A stretch of DNA of 64,000 nt, taken from positions 62,001 through 126,000 of the forward strand of contig JANQGX010000056.1 in NCBI GenBank assembly GCA_028282885.1. The letters are read 5' to 3'. Source of the stretch: SAR324 cluster bacterium. GTDB lineage: Bacteria; SAR324; XYD2-FULL-50-16. A program made the position numbers and the translations under genes. Under the pieces are notes generated by a model that saw only the letters and a list, made by a program, of their open reading frames with translations, was not told the origin of the DNA and searched no databases. This document shows positions 53,003-61,618 of the stretch, in pieces (within the stretch, counting starts at the first letter, position 1; the number at the start of each line of letters is the position of its first letter).

Positions 53003-53539
53003 ATGTTTATTGAACTGATTCGTAATCGACGAAGCTTCAGGAAATTTCTGGAAACGCCCGTCGAAAAAGAAAAACTGGATACTATTCTGGAAGCTGCTCT
53101 CAGGTCACCCTCTTCAAGAGGATACAATCCCTGGCAATTCATCGTGATCGATGACAAATCTCTTTTGGAAACGCTTTCTCTCTCCAAGCCCCACGGTTCT
53201 TCTTTCCTGAAGAATGCACCCTTGGGCATCATTGTCTGTGCAGATGATTCTGTTGATACCTGGGTTGAGGATTGCTCCATTGCTTCAACCTTTATCAAAT
53301 TGACAGCAGAATCCCTGGGACTTAAAAGCTGCTGGATACAGATTCGTGACAGGGCGCACAGTGATTCTGTATCAGCTCGTGATTTTATTGCGGAAAAGGT
53401 AAAGCTTCCTGATGGATTAAACATTCTCTCCATTATTGCCCTGGGATACCCGGAAGAACAGAAAGATCCTCATAAGAGAGAAAACCTGCTGTTTAAAAAA
53501 ATCAGCCATAGCACCCACGGTCATCCTTACTCATTTTAG
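53003..53539 (+). CDS. Nitroreductase-family flavoprotein
   Basis: A 178-residue FMN-binding protein of the nitroreductase family. FMN contacts lie in IRNRRSFRKFLETPVEKEKL and LRSPSSRGYNPWQFIVIDD; ALGYPEE closes the domain. It is a minimal form, as in NADH-dependent reductases of anaerobes. No operon partners; it precedes hisH by 250 bp. Substrate unknown. Confidence 0.88.
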   Translation: MFIELIRNRRSFRKFLETPVEKEKLDTILEAALRSPSSRGYNPWQFIVIDDKSLLETLSLSKPHGSSFLKNAPLGIIVCADDSVDTWVEDCSIASTFIKLTAESLGLKSCWIQIRDRAHSDSVSARDFIAEKVKLPDGLNILSIIALGYPEEQKDPHKRENLLFKKISHSTHGHPYSF

Positions 53540-53789
53540 ACCGGCTTTGATAGCGCCCGCCTTGCTTGCTGCCAAGGCTTCCGGGTATTTTAGGACAGGA
53601 CCCGACTAATGATAAACCAGCGGAAGTGAAAGCTTTAAAACGGACATCTATTCCGCAAGGGCTAGCAGTAAGCAGCCGGGACAGGCAGAAACAGTTCAAG
53701 CCAGCAAACGGTCACCTCCTATCGTGTAAACCTCTCATCCCGGCAGATAGGGTAAGTTATCAAATAATTAACAAAGCGAAAGATTAACC
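53540..53789. other. Intergenic region with overlapping unsupported frames
   Basis: 250 bp before hisH. Both strands keep frames of 65-73 codons open here, but none resembles a protein. The region is less AT-rich than other gaps; a structured leader for hisH or a decayed gene is possible, and I cannot decide. Confidence 0.3.
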
Positions 53790-54413
53790 ATGATTACAAT
53801 AGTCGATTATAATGCAGGCAATATTCGCAGCGTTCAAAGAGCCTGCAACGAGGTCGGTGTGGATTCTGTCATCACCCAGGATCCCGATCTCGTTCTGAAA
53901 GCGGAAAGAGTGATCTTCCCGGGAGTTGGCGCAGCAGCCAGTGCTATGGATACGTTGAACAAAACCGGTCTGGACCAGGCTTTTCGGGAGGTGGTTGAAA
54001 AAGGAATCCCTTCCCTGGGCATCTGTATCGGCTGCCAGATCATCCTTGACCATTCAGAAGAGAGCGATACCCCTTGCCTGGGTATCATTCCGGGCAACAC
54101 AGTACGCTTCAAGCTGAATGATCCAACACTGAAGATCCCCCATATCGGTTGGAATGAAATCAAAGTCACCCGCCCTCACCCTCTCCTGAAGGGTGTTGAA
54201 GATGGTGACGAGTTTTATTTTGTACACTCATACTATCCCGACCCCAGTGACGAAATGAACCGATATGCCGAATCGGACTATGAATCAGCATTCTGTTGTG
54301 CCCTGGGACAAGATAACCTCTTTGCCACCCAGTTCCACCCCGAAAAGAGCGGAAGGTTCGGACTCGAATTATTAACCCGTTTCGCTTCCTGGGATGGCAA
54401 CCCCGACGCTTGA
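53790..54413 (+). CDS. hisH: Imidazole glycerol phosphate synthase glutamine amidotransferase subunit
   Basis: A 207-residue class I amidotransferase that delivers ammonia to HisF. The catalytic cysteine is C79 in SLGICIGCQ; His and Glu lie in ATQFHPEKSG. The N-terminal ITIVDYNAGNIRSV is typical. hisF follows 93 bp later in the same direction. No other histidine genes are in the window. Confidence 0.93.
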   Translation: MITIVDYNAGNIRSVQRACNEVGVDSVITQDPDLVLKAERVIFPGVGAAASAMDTLNKTGLDQAFREVVEKGIPSLGICIGCQIILDHSEESDTPCLGIIPGNTVRFKLNDPTLKIPHIGWNEIKVTRPHPLLKGVEDGDEFYFVHSYYPDPSDEMNRYAESDYESAFCCALGQDNLFATQFHPEKSGRFGLELLTRFASWDGNPDA

Positions 54414-54506
54414 TAAACAATTGTGCCCGGACAAAAAAGCAGCATCCGGTCCGGAAGACTCGGAAAGTGTAAAAGAAAAGAAAGAGAAAACCGAAGGAGA
54501 ACACTC

Positions 54507-55286
54507 ATGTTAAGTAAACGGCTTATCGCCTGTTTGGATGTCCGCGAGGGAAAGCTGGCAAAAAGCGTTAAATTTGTAAACACCAGGGATATCGGTGATC
54601 CGGTCGAGAAAGCGATTGAATACTACCGGGATGGTCTGGATGAACTGGTTTTTTATGATATTACCGCTTCCAGTGACAAACGGAACATTATAATTGAAAC
54701 CGTGGAACAGGTTGCCAAAAACATATTTATCCCTTTTTCCGTGGGGGGAGGAATCAGATCCGTCGCCGATGCCACCAAATTGAGGATGGCAGGAGCAGAA
54801 AAAATCAATGTCAATACGGCAGCAGTCAAGCGCAAGGAATTGATTTCCGAGTGCGCCTATGCTGTTGGCAGCCAAAGCACGATTCTCTCCATGGATATAA
54901 AAAAGGTTGAAAAATCTTCCGAGATTCCATCCGGCTATGAAATTGTGATTAACGGTGGGAGGACACCCATGGGAATCGATGCCCTGCAATGGGCCATTGA
55001 CGGAGAGAAATTGGGTGCCGGCGAACTTGTTGTAAACTCCATTGATGCGGACGGAACCAAAGAAGGTTACGAGATCAATCTGACACGGATGATCGCAGAG
55101 GCGGTCTCCATCCCCGTCATAGCCTCGGGAGGTGCCGGCAAACCGGAACATCTTTATCAAGTCCTGACCGAAGGCAAGGCTGATGCGGCATTGGTTGCTT
55201 CCATGGTCCACTATGGGGAGTATACCTGCAGCGAACTGAAAACGTACCTGCACAACCGCGGAATCAAAATGCGAATGCGTTATTGA
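54507..55286 (+). CDS. hisF: Imidazole glycerol phosphate synthase cyclase subunit
   Basis: A 259-residue TIM barrel making imidazole glycerol phosphate and AICAR from PRFAR. Catalytic aspartates are D11 (IACLDV) and D130 (LSMDIKK). Phosphate loops are SVGGGIRS and ASGGAG. The ATG at 54507 follows GAAGGAGA; upstream in-frame codons to 54423 are not family-like. The [17 protein letters not shown] form resembles that of Desulfobacterota. It ends 1 bp before the radical SAM gene. Confidence 0.95.
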   Translation: MLSKRLIACLDVREGKLAKSVKFVNTRDIGDPVEKAIEYYRDGLDELVFYDITASSDKRNIIIETVEQVAKNIFIPFSVGGGIRSVADATKLRMAGAEKINVNTAAVKRKELISECAYAVGSQSTILSMDIKKVEKSSEIPSGYEIVINGGRTPMGIDALQWAIDGEKLGAGELVVNSIDADGTKEGYEINLTRMIAEAVSIPVIASGGAGKPEHLYQVLTEGKADAALVASMVHYGEYTCSELKTYLHNRGIKMRMRY

Positions 55287-55287
55287 C

Positions 55288-56445
55288 ATGGCAAAAAAAA
55301 ATCCACCCTACCAGGGCTTTGAGCAAGGTCCGATCAGACCGCCCAGTGAAGCGCGAAGCTTGTTGATTCGAATCACCCGCAATTGTCCCTGGAATCGTTG
55401 TACTTTTTGCACCATCTACAAAAGGGAGAAGTTCTCCGTCAGACCCGTAGCCGATGTCATTCGGGATATCGAAACAGTTCATTGCCACCTGCAAAAGATC
55501 GGAGAGCTGGCTGATTCCACCGGCGCTATTTTTCGTCGAGATCTGGGCGTACTCGCCGGACAAACTGATCAGGATGAAATTGAAGCGTTTAATGCTGCCC
55601 TGAATTGGTACGTGGGAGGGATGGATTCCATCTTCCTGCAGGATGCCAATAGCCTGGTGATAAAGCCGGACTACCTTGTTGAGATCCTTGAACACCTCAA
55701 AAAGAGATTCCCCTGGATCTCCAGAATCACCTCCTACGCACGGTCTCATTCACTGGCAAGAATCTCGGATGAAAACCTGCTTCGTATCAAAGAAGCCGGG
55801 CTCAACAGGATCCATGTCGGACTGGAAACCGGTGCTGATGAGCTGCTGAAATTGATCCAGAAGGGCTGTACCAAAGAGATGCATGTCAAAGCCGGTATCA
55901 AAGTGAAACGAGCTGGTATGGAATTGTCTGAATACATAATGCCTGGTCTTGGCGGTGGAAAACTAACGGAACTGCATGCATTGGAGACTGCGGATGCGCT
56001 AAATCAAATCGATCCCGACTTTATCCGGTTGAGAACAACAACCCTGGCGTCCGACCATCCACTTTTCCCGGAAGATAACGAAACACCTTTTGTTCGAATG
56101 ACCGATCTGGAGGTTGTGAAAGAGATCAAACTTTTTATCAATGCCCTGGATGGAATCGGCAGCACTGTTAAAAGCGATCACATGATGAATCTCCTGCAGA
56201 CGCTGGAAGGGAAACTACCGGAAGACAAACCAGTCATGTTGAATCTCCTGGAAGACTTTCTGAACCTGCCCGTAGAACAACAGGTACTCTTCCAGGTCGG
56301 CAGAAGATTCGGTTTTCTGTACAAAATCGAAAACCTGGAAAAAGACCACTTAAAAGAGCGTGCCGAGCAGGTCTGTAATCAGCTCGGAATCACGCAGGAC
56401 AATGTGGATGACATTATTGAGAAAAACATCCGAAGAATCCTTTAG
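55288..56445 (+). CDS. Radical SAM protein
   Basis: A 385-residue radical SAM enzyme with cluster cysteines C33, C38 and C41 (RNCPWNRCTFC, a Cx4Cx2C spacing seen in some COG1032 proteins). SAM-binding and barrel segments include LQDANSLV, IHVGLETGADELL and SEYIMPGLGG. The C-terminal third lacks a second ferredoxin motif. It begins 1 bp after hisF and is followed by a DUF2889 gene, giving an operon hisH-hisF-radical SAM-DUF2889. Reaction unknown. Confidence 0.87.
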   Translation: MAKKNPPYQGFEQGPIRPPSEARSLLIRITRNCPWNRCTFCTIYKREKFSVRPVADVIRDIETVHCHLQKIGELADSTGAIFRRDLGVLAGQTDQDEIEAFNAALNWYVGGMDSIFLQDANSLVIKPDYLVEILEHLKKRFPWISRITSYARSHSLARISDENLLRIKEAGLNRIHVGLETGADELLKLIQKGCTKEMHVKAGIKVKRAGMELSEYIMPGLGGGKLTELHALETADALNQIDPDFIRLRTTTLASDHPLFPEDNETPFVRMTDLEVVKEIKLFINALDGIGSTVKSDHMMNLLQTLEGKLPEDKPVMLNLLEDFLNLPVEQQVLFQVGRRFGFLYKIENLEKDHLKERAEQVCNQLGITQDNVDDIIEKNIRRIL

Positions 56446-56461
56446 CCCGGGAGATATTGTT

Positions 56462-56995
56462 GTGGAGTCATTGCGGAGTTTAAAAAAGGAGAAGGTTCAC
56501 GCCAGGGACATTGTGATATCCACCTACTCCACCGAAGGCAACGAAATCATCGTTGAAGGACAATTAATAGATAACCGTCTCATCGAAACCTATCACCACA
56601 GTGGAGAAAACCGCTCCCCCGATACCGTTCACCATCTGGTCATCCGCATGTTAATTGACCGTGATTTCCATATCCGGGAAATCGAAGCGGAAATGCCCCG
56701 TACGCCCCATGTGGATTGCCGGGAAACGGCAGAGAGTCTGCAAGTTCTGAAAGGTATGAAAATAGCTCGCGGCTTCACCATGAAAATCAAGGAATTGTTT
56801 AGTAATGGCAAGGGCTGTTCCCACCTCTCCGAATTGATCATCGCCATGGCTCCGGCAGCCATACAAGGGTTCTGGACAGCTTATTCGGGCAATCCCCTGC
56901 CCAAAGAGTCCAAATCCTCAATGAAAACCTTCCTGAAGAACACCTGTTGGGTCTGGCGAAGCGATGGCCCACTGATGAAAAGCCTTGAATCCTGA
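56462..56995 (+). CDS. DUF2889 domain protein
   Basis: A 177-residue protein with the full DUF2889 pattern: VIRMLIDRDFHIREIEAEMP, ETAESLQVLKGMKIARGF and GCSHLSELIIAMAPAAIQG. The start is a GTG at 56462 with GGGAG 8 bases upstream; ATGs at 56402 and 56408 would place the start inside the radical SAM gene without a ribosome site. It is the third DUF2889-type gene in the window and the closest to the acyl-CoA dehydrogenase pair. Function unassigned. Confidence 0.8.
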   Translation: MESLRSLKKEKVHARDIVISTYSTEGNEIIVEGQLIDNRLIETYHHSGENRSPDTVHHLVIRMLIDRDFHIREIEAEMPRTPHVDCRETAESLQVLKGMKIARGFTMKIKELFSNGKGCSHLSELIIAMAPAAIQGFWTAYSGNPLPKESKSSMKTFLKNTCWVWRSDGPLMKSLES

Positions 56996-57034
56996 TCCTG
57001 AATCTTCTTGACGGTTTGTTTCAAATGCTTTATC

Positions 57035-57061
57035 CACAAATTGAATCTAATTCAGTTTGTG
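57035..57061. promoter_or_regulatory. Palindromic operator upstream of the acyl-CoA dehydrogenases
   Basis: CACAAATTGAAT (57035-57046) and ATTCAGTTTGTG (57050-57061) form a 12-bp inverted repeat with one mismatch and a CTA centre. The core TTGAATCTAATTCA differs by one base from TTGAATCTCATTCA in front of the TetR-like gene at 63920. It probably binds that regulator. Confidence 0.6.
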
Positions 57062-57141
57062 AGAAGTATTCAACATCGCCCCTCTGAGTATTGCAATGGG
57101 AGGTTGTAAACATAGAGGTTTGAAAAAAGCGGGAGAAAGAA

Positions 57142-58350
57142 ATGGATTTTCGACTAACCAAAGAAGAAGAGGCAATTAAGCAGGAGTTTATCAAGTTTTT
57201 TGACGCCGAGATGAAAAACGCCCCCCCGGAGTTCGGTAATGGTGGACTGGAAGGCATTTATGCGACGGACGAAGGATTTGAATTTCACAAATACATGGCC
57301 CGGAAGATGGGTGAAAGAGGCTGGCTATCCATGGGTTGGCCCAAGGATTGTGGTGGCAGGGATGCGTCCATTATGGAGCAGGTTATTTTTGACGAAGTTC
57401 GGGGATATTATAACGCCCCGGGAGTTGACGGATTTGCGGTCGGGATGTTTGCCCCTACCCTGATCGCCGGGGCAAACAAGGAGCAGAAAAACAGGTTACT
57501 GCCACCCATTGCCAGAGGTGAAGCCTTCTATTGCCAGGGGTGGAGTGAGCCTGATGCGGGGTCTGACTTGGCTTCCCTGACCACAACCGCCATCAGGGAA
57601 GGGGATCACTATATCATCAACGGGCAGAAGACCTGGACAACAGGGGGGCACAAGGCGGAATTCATGTTCCTGTTGGCTCGCACCGATCCTGATTCAAACA
57701 GGGGAAAGGGTCTTTCGGTTTTTCATTTGCGCATGGATCTGCCCGGCATCGAGATCCGACCTTTACTCTATATGGATGGAAAACACGTTTATAACGAGGT
57801 CTTCTTCAACAACGTCAAGATCCCGGCAACGGACATGGTCGGAGTCGAGGGAGAAGGGTGGAATCTGACCCGCCAGACCATGAATTTTGAACGGAGTGGT
57901 GCCGGCGGATTTTCAGGGGCCAAAAGATACCTGGAGAAGATCATTGACTACGTGAAAACCACCCAACGCGACGGCAGGACGCTCTCCAAAGATCCTAATG
58001 CCAGACGCAAAATCGCCGAGCTTTTCATCGCATCGGAAGTGGGCCAGACACTTGCCTATAAAATCTCCTGGATGCACCAAAAAGGGGACTTCATGGGATT
58101 AATCACCGCAGCCTGCGAATCCAAGCTTTTCTCAACGGAAATGGCACAGCAAATGTCTAATTACGCTACGGAAATCATGGGATTGTATGGGCAATTGGAA
58201 GCCGGGGAGCATGCACCGATGGATGGGTCCATGGTGGAACTCTATCAATTCGTCAAGGGAGCTACCATCTTTGCCGGAACCAACGAAATCCAGCGTAACC
58301 TGATCGCCTGGACGGGGCTGGGACTTCCCAGATTGAAATTCAGACCTTGA
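57142..58350 (+). CDS. Acyl-CoA dehydrogenase (first of two)
   Basis: A 402-residue FAD-dependent enzyme introducing a double bond into an acyl-CoA. Segments: MARKMGERGWLSMGWPKDCGG, YCQGWSEPDAGSDLASL (FAD-binding), GQKTWTTGG, FERSGAGGFSGAKRYLE and the C-terminal FAGTNEIQRNLIA. GGGAGAAAGAA precedes the ATG. The second dehydrogenase follows 186 bp later in the same direction; paired unequal subunits are known as heteromeric enzymes acting on bulky or branched acyl-CoAs. Electrons would go to ETF. Confidence 0.93.
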   Translation: MDFRLTKEEEAIKQEFIKFFDAEMKNAPPEFGNGGLEGIYATDEGFEFHKYMARKMGERGWLSMGWPKDCGGRDASIMEQVIFDEVRGYYNAPGVDGFAVGMFAPTLIAGANKEQKNRLLPPIARGEAFYCQGWSEPDAGSDLASLTTTAIREGDHYIINGQKTWTTGGHKAEFMFLLARTDPDSNRGKGLSVFHLRMDLPGIEIRPLLYMDGKHVYNEVFFNNVKIPATDMVGVEGEGWNLTRQTMNFERSGAGGFSGAKRYLEKIIDYVKTTQRDGRTLSKDPNARRKIAELFIASEVGQTLAYKISWMHQKGDFMGLITAACESKLFSTEMAQQMSNYATEIMGLYGQLEAGEHAPMDGSMVELYQFVKGATIFAGTNEIQRNLIAWTGLGLPRLKFRP

Positions 58351-58438
58351 GAAGAATTCACCCGGTTAATTGGAATAGATAAACCCATGATATTCAAATG
58401 TCACATCTGAAACGGATCAAAGAATCACTTCGGATTTG

Positions 58439-58463
58439 TCCGGATTGATCTGCCGAATCCGGA
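58439..58463. repeat. Perfect 8-bp palindrome between the two acyl-CoA dehydrogenases
   Basis: TCCGGATT (58439-58446) and AATCCGGA (58456-58463) around a 9-base loop, followed by TTATATT. A hairpin or operator between the two genes; no T-tract for termination. Confidence 0.5.
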
Positions 58464-58536
58464 TTATATTAGCCTTATACGATCCGATGCAGGCAAGCGA
58501 TAGTGACATGAGAGAAAAACATTCAGGAGAAATACT

Positions 58537-59652
58537 ATGGATTTAGATTTTACCAAAGAGCAGGAGATGCTACGAAAATCAGTTGATGAATTCCTCACCA
58601 AGGAATGCCCGTTCGACTCTGTTCGTGAGATAGAAGACAGTGAAGAGGGATTCGACAAGAAAATCTGGAAAAAAATGGCCAGGCTGGGTTGGATGGAGCT
58701 CCATTTTCCGGAAGAGTATGGTGGCCTGGGAGACCCTTTTGCCGACCTGACCATAATCATGGAGGAGATGGGAAAGAAGGCTTTTCCCAGCCCCTTTTTC
58801 TCATCTGTGGTGATGAGTGGAATCCTGCTGGTTGAGGGTGCCTCTGAAAAGCAGAAAAAGAAACTGCTTCCGGATATCGCTTCCGGTAAACTGTTGATCA
58901 CCCTGGCCCAATATGAGCAGGATGGAAGTTATCTTGAATCCGGGATCACCCTGCCAGCCGAAGCGGATGGTGAAGATTACATTCTTTCCGGCAGGAAGTT
59001 TTTCGTGTTGGACGCCAACATTGCAGACAAGTTGATCGTCGCTGCCAGAACAACCGAAGGCGTTACCCTGTTCCTGGTAGATAGCGGGGGTGAAGGGATC
59101 TCTTTTCAGAAGATGCACACCATCGGCAAAGACAACAATTGTGTGGTGAGTTTTGACAAGGTCAGGGTTTCGCAGGATAACTTGATAGGCAGCCCGGGAG
59201 AAGGCTGGAAGATCCTGGAAAAAATGGCACAAAAGGCAACGGTTGCCAAATGTGCCGAAATGCTGGGCGGTTGCAAGGAATCCATCGACATGACCACTGC
59301 CTATGCCAAGCAACGGGAACAATACAGTACTCCGATAGGCGGATTTCAAGCTATCCAGCATTATATGGCGGATATGCGTGTAGCTTATGACACCAGTCTC
59401 TACTATCTGCATAAAGTAGTCTGGATGATAGATGAAGGTATTGAGGCATCCAAGGAGATTTCCGCCCTCAAAGCCCAGGTCAACGAGCAGTATAAGTTCA
59501 TCACTGAAAGAGCTGTTCAGATTCACGGCGGTATTGGAACGACACGTGAATTCAATATCGGACTCTTCTACCGTCGAGCCAAAGCCTTCGAATATGTTTT
59601 GGGTGATACTGATTTTCATTACGAACGAATCGCCGAGGCTTTGGAATTATAG
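58537..59652 (+). CDS. Acyl-CoA dehydrogenase (second of two)
   Basis: A 371-residue partner enzyme or subunit. Segments: MDLDFTKEQEMLRKSVDEF, LHFPEEYGGLGDPFADL, GGCKESIDMTTAYAKQREQY and QIHGGIGTTREFNIGLFYRR. The FAD-binding SEPxAGSD segment is poorly kept (ALAQYEQDGSYLES), so this subunit may contribute only part of the site in a heteromer. AGGAG precedes the ATG. Confidence 0.9.
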   Translation: MDLDFTKEQEMLRKSVDEFLTKECPFDSVREIEDSEEGFDKKIWKKMARLGWMELHFPEEYGGLGDPFADLTIIMEEMGKKAFPSPFFSSVVMSGILLVEGASEKQKKKLLPDIASGKLLITLAQYEQDGSYLESGITLPAEADGEDYILSGRKFFVLDANIADKLIVAARTTEGVTLFLVDSGGEGISFQKMHTIGKDNNCVVSFDKVRVSQDNLIGSPGEGWKILEKMAQKATVAKCAEMLGGCKESIDMTTAYAKQREQYSTPIGGFQAIQHYMADMRVAYDTSLYYLHKVVWMIDEGIEASKEISALKAQVNEQYKFITERAVQIHGGIGTTREFNIGLFYRRAKAFEYVLGDTDFHYERIAEALEL

Positions 59653-59662
59653 AAATAGTAAA

Positions 59663-59686
59663 CGGGAACATCATTTGATGTTCCCG
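59663..59686. terminator. Perfect 10-bp hairpin after the acyl-CoA dehydrogenases
   Basis: CGGGAACATC (59663-59672), loop ATTT, GATGTTCCCG (59677-59686), located 10 bp after the stop at 59652. No T-tract follows on the plus strand, so it may act as a 3' stabiliser or a rho-aided terminator. Confidence 0.5.
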
Positions 59687-59925
59687 CCCCACCCCCGTCT
59701 TACCTGAGTCTGCAGCAACCTTGTTCCGGAACTTGCAGGAATAAAATAGAAAATCCACGAGTATAAATCTGACGCCCCGGGAAGAACAGGTAACACTCTT
59801 CTATCTCAAGGGAATCCTGTGCCCTTCTAAGGATGATGTTATGATATCACCAGGTGACTCAGCGTCGGATCAGAATTATGGAGAAGACCGCACCGATCCC
59901 GCAGAAACACGATTGACTATTTACC
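59687..59925. other. Intergenic region, no gene seen
   Basis: Roughly 240 bp between the hairpin behind the acyl-CoA dehydrogenases and the sigma-54-like promoter. It could hold an enhancer site for a sigma-54 activator; no clear palindrome is seen. The in-frame extension of the ferredoxin gene back to 59937 is not family-like. Confidence 0.4.
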
Positions 59926-59940
59926 TGGCATTTTGATTGC
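59926..59940 (+). promoter_or_regulatory. Sigma-54 (RpoN) -24/-12 promoter candidate
   Basis: TGGCATTTTGATTGC matches TGGCACGNNNNTTGC in 9 of 11 fixed positions, with GG and GC exactly 10 bases apart, C in front and A behind as in the extended consensus. Transcription would start near 59952 and read the NapH-like gene at 60033. Confidence 0.6.
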
Positions 59941-60032
59941 AGAAGGACACATTAAGTTCAATCAAACACGAGCGCATGAGCGTACAACTCAATGCACGGA
60001 ATTTACATATTGATCACTACTGGAGAATCCGT

Positions 60033-60872
60033 ATGGCTTCAAAAAGACAAACAGCCGGTCGCAAGAGAACGAGGATCCAACTCGTCTTTTTTGTTCTGAT
60101 AGCGGCCATTGTCATCAACCATTCATTGCACGAGGCCGGGATGAGTATCCCCATCCTGTCTTCAGCCTCTATTCATGCAGTCTGTCCTTTTGGCGGAGTC
60201 GTTTCGATATACGAGTACTTCGTTAAGGGCACCTTTACTAAAAAGATTCATGAATCTTCCTGGGTTCTGATGTGGATTACCTTCGCCATGGCCGCGTTGT
60301 TTGGCGGTGTGTTCTGCGGCTGGGTTTGTCCTTTCGGCACTTTCCAGGAGTGGATTGGAAAACTGGGGAAGAAGCTTTTCAAAAAGAGATTTAACCGGTT
60401 TATTCCTTACTCGGTGGACAAATGGCTTCGGTACCTGCGTTATCTTGTTTTGGCTTTAGTACTCTATATGACGGCTGTTACGGGCAAACTGTTTTTCGAA
60501 GAATATGATCCCTATTATGCCCTGTTCCGTTTCTGGACAGGAGAAGTGGCTATCTCTGCATTTGTCATTCTGGGTCTGGTTATCATCGCCAATTTGTTTG
60601 TGGAACGCCCCTTTTGCAAATATGCCTGCCCCTTTGGTGCGGTTTTAGGGCTGTTCAACCTGTTCAGATTTTTCTCTATCAAAAGAAATCCCATCACTTG
60701 TACGGACTGTGGAGCCTGCGATAGAAACTGCCCGATGAACATCCCGGTGGCGACAGCCGATACAGTGAAAAATCATCAATGTCTGACCTGCATGAAATGC
60801 ACATCAGAGCAAAAATGCCCCGAAGCGGATACTGTTGAATTAATGGCTGGGAAAATGAAGGAGGCGGCATGA
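60033..60872 (+). CDS. NapH-like membrane ferredoxin protein
   Basis: A 279-residue inner-membrane protein with four helices and two cytoplasmic 4Fe-4S sites. Membrane Cys-Pro motifs are AVCPFGG, CGWVCPFGTFQEW and FCKYACPFGAVLG, as in NapH/RnfA-type electron carriers. The ferredoxin part has CTDCGACDRNCPMNIP and CLTCMKCTSEQKCPEAD. The ATG at 60033 has GGAGA upstream. Its stop overlaps the next ATG by 4 bp. Role: electron transfer from quinol or ferredoxin to an unknown partner. Confidence 0.88.
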   Translation: MASKRQTAGRKRTRIQLVFFVLIAAIVINHSLHEAGMSIPILSSASIHAVCPFGGVVSIYEYFVKGTFTKKIHESSWVLMWITFAMAALFGGVFCGWVCPFGTFQEWIGKLGKKLFKKRFNRFIPYSVDKWLRYLRYLVLALVLYMTAVTGKLFFEEYDPYYALFRFWTGEVAISAFVILGLVIIANLFVERPFCKYACPFGAVLGLFNLFRFFSIKRNPITCTDCGACDRNCPMNIPVATADTVKNHQCLTCMKCTSEQKCPEADTVELMAGKMKEAA

Positions 60873-61597
60873 AAATAAGATCAAATCTATTGGGCCCAGT
60901 GGTCCTGGCATTTTTTATTGTGGGCATTGCAGGCACTATGATTGCGAATTACTGGAATACCGAAAAAATAAAGATTCCTGTTAAATACAAAACAGGCGAA
61001 TTTGCCGGGGAGTACAATCCGGCTGATATAAGAGGCTCCTATACCCTGGAGGATATTAACAAATCATTTCAGATTCCCGTTGAAGATATGGCCAGAGCAT
61101 TCGGCTTCGGCGATACAGATCACAAAAACACGATCAGGGCCAAGGATATCGAAAGGACTTATGGAGAGCTGAAACAGGGCGAGTTGGGTACCGATTCTTT
61201 GAGGCTGTTCGTTGCTCTCTATACGGGCCGTCCTCATACACCGGAAGAAACCACCCTGCTGCCCAACCAGGCCGTCAGGATCTTAAAGGAGAAAGCCGGT
61301 TTATCTGAGCAGCAACTGGAAGAGCTTAATAAAATTAAAATCGATATCTCCTCCCTGAAACCCGGAGATGACGTTCAGACAGAACAGCCGGTGGAATCCG
61401 GTGGATTGGAAATTAAAGGGAAGACAACCTTCCAGGATTTGCTGGATGGAGGGCTTACCACACAGGAGATTGAAGAAACCCTGGGAACTCCCATGGGAAG
61501 AAGCGGTGACAAAGTCAGAGACTATCTGGTCGAAAAAGGATTGGAATTCAAAGAGTACAAAACAAAACTTCAGGAACTTGCCGATTCAAAAAACTAA
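60869..61597 (+). CDS. Membrane-anchored partner of the NapH-like protein, unrecognised
   Basis: A 242-residue protein with one N-terminal membrane helix (NLLGPVVLAFFIVGIAGTMI) and a soluble part facing the periplasm. The soluble domain has two parts with similar TLEDINKSFQIPVEDMARAFG and TFQDLLDGGLTTQEIEETLG motifs, helix-turn-helix-like repeats that may bind a partner. No cofactor motifs. Translation is coupled to the ferredoxin gene (ATGA), so they form a complex in all likelihood. I know no function for the family. Confidence 0.75.
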   Translation: MKIRSNLLGPVVLAFFIVGIAGTMIANYWNTEKIKIPVKYKTGEFAGEYNPADIRGSYTLEDINKSFQIPVEDMARAFGFGDTDHKNTIRAKDIERTYGELKQGELGTDSLRLFVALYTGRPHTPEETTLLPNQAVRILKEKAGLSEQQLEELNKIKIDISSLKPGDDVQTEQPVESGGLEIKGKTTFQDLLDGGLTTQEIEETLGTPMGRSGDKVRDYLVEKGLEFKEYKTKLQELADSKN

Positions 61598-61618
61598 CCT
61601 GACATTGAACCTTAGATT

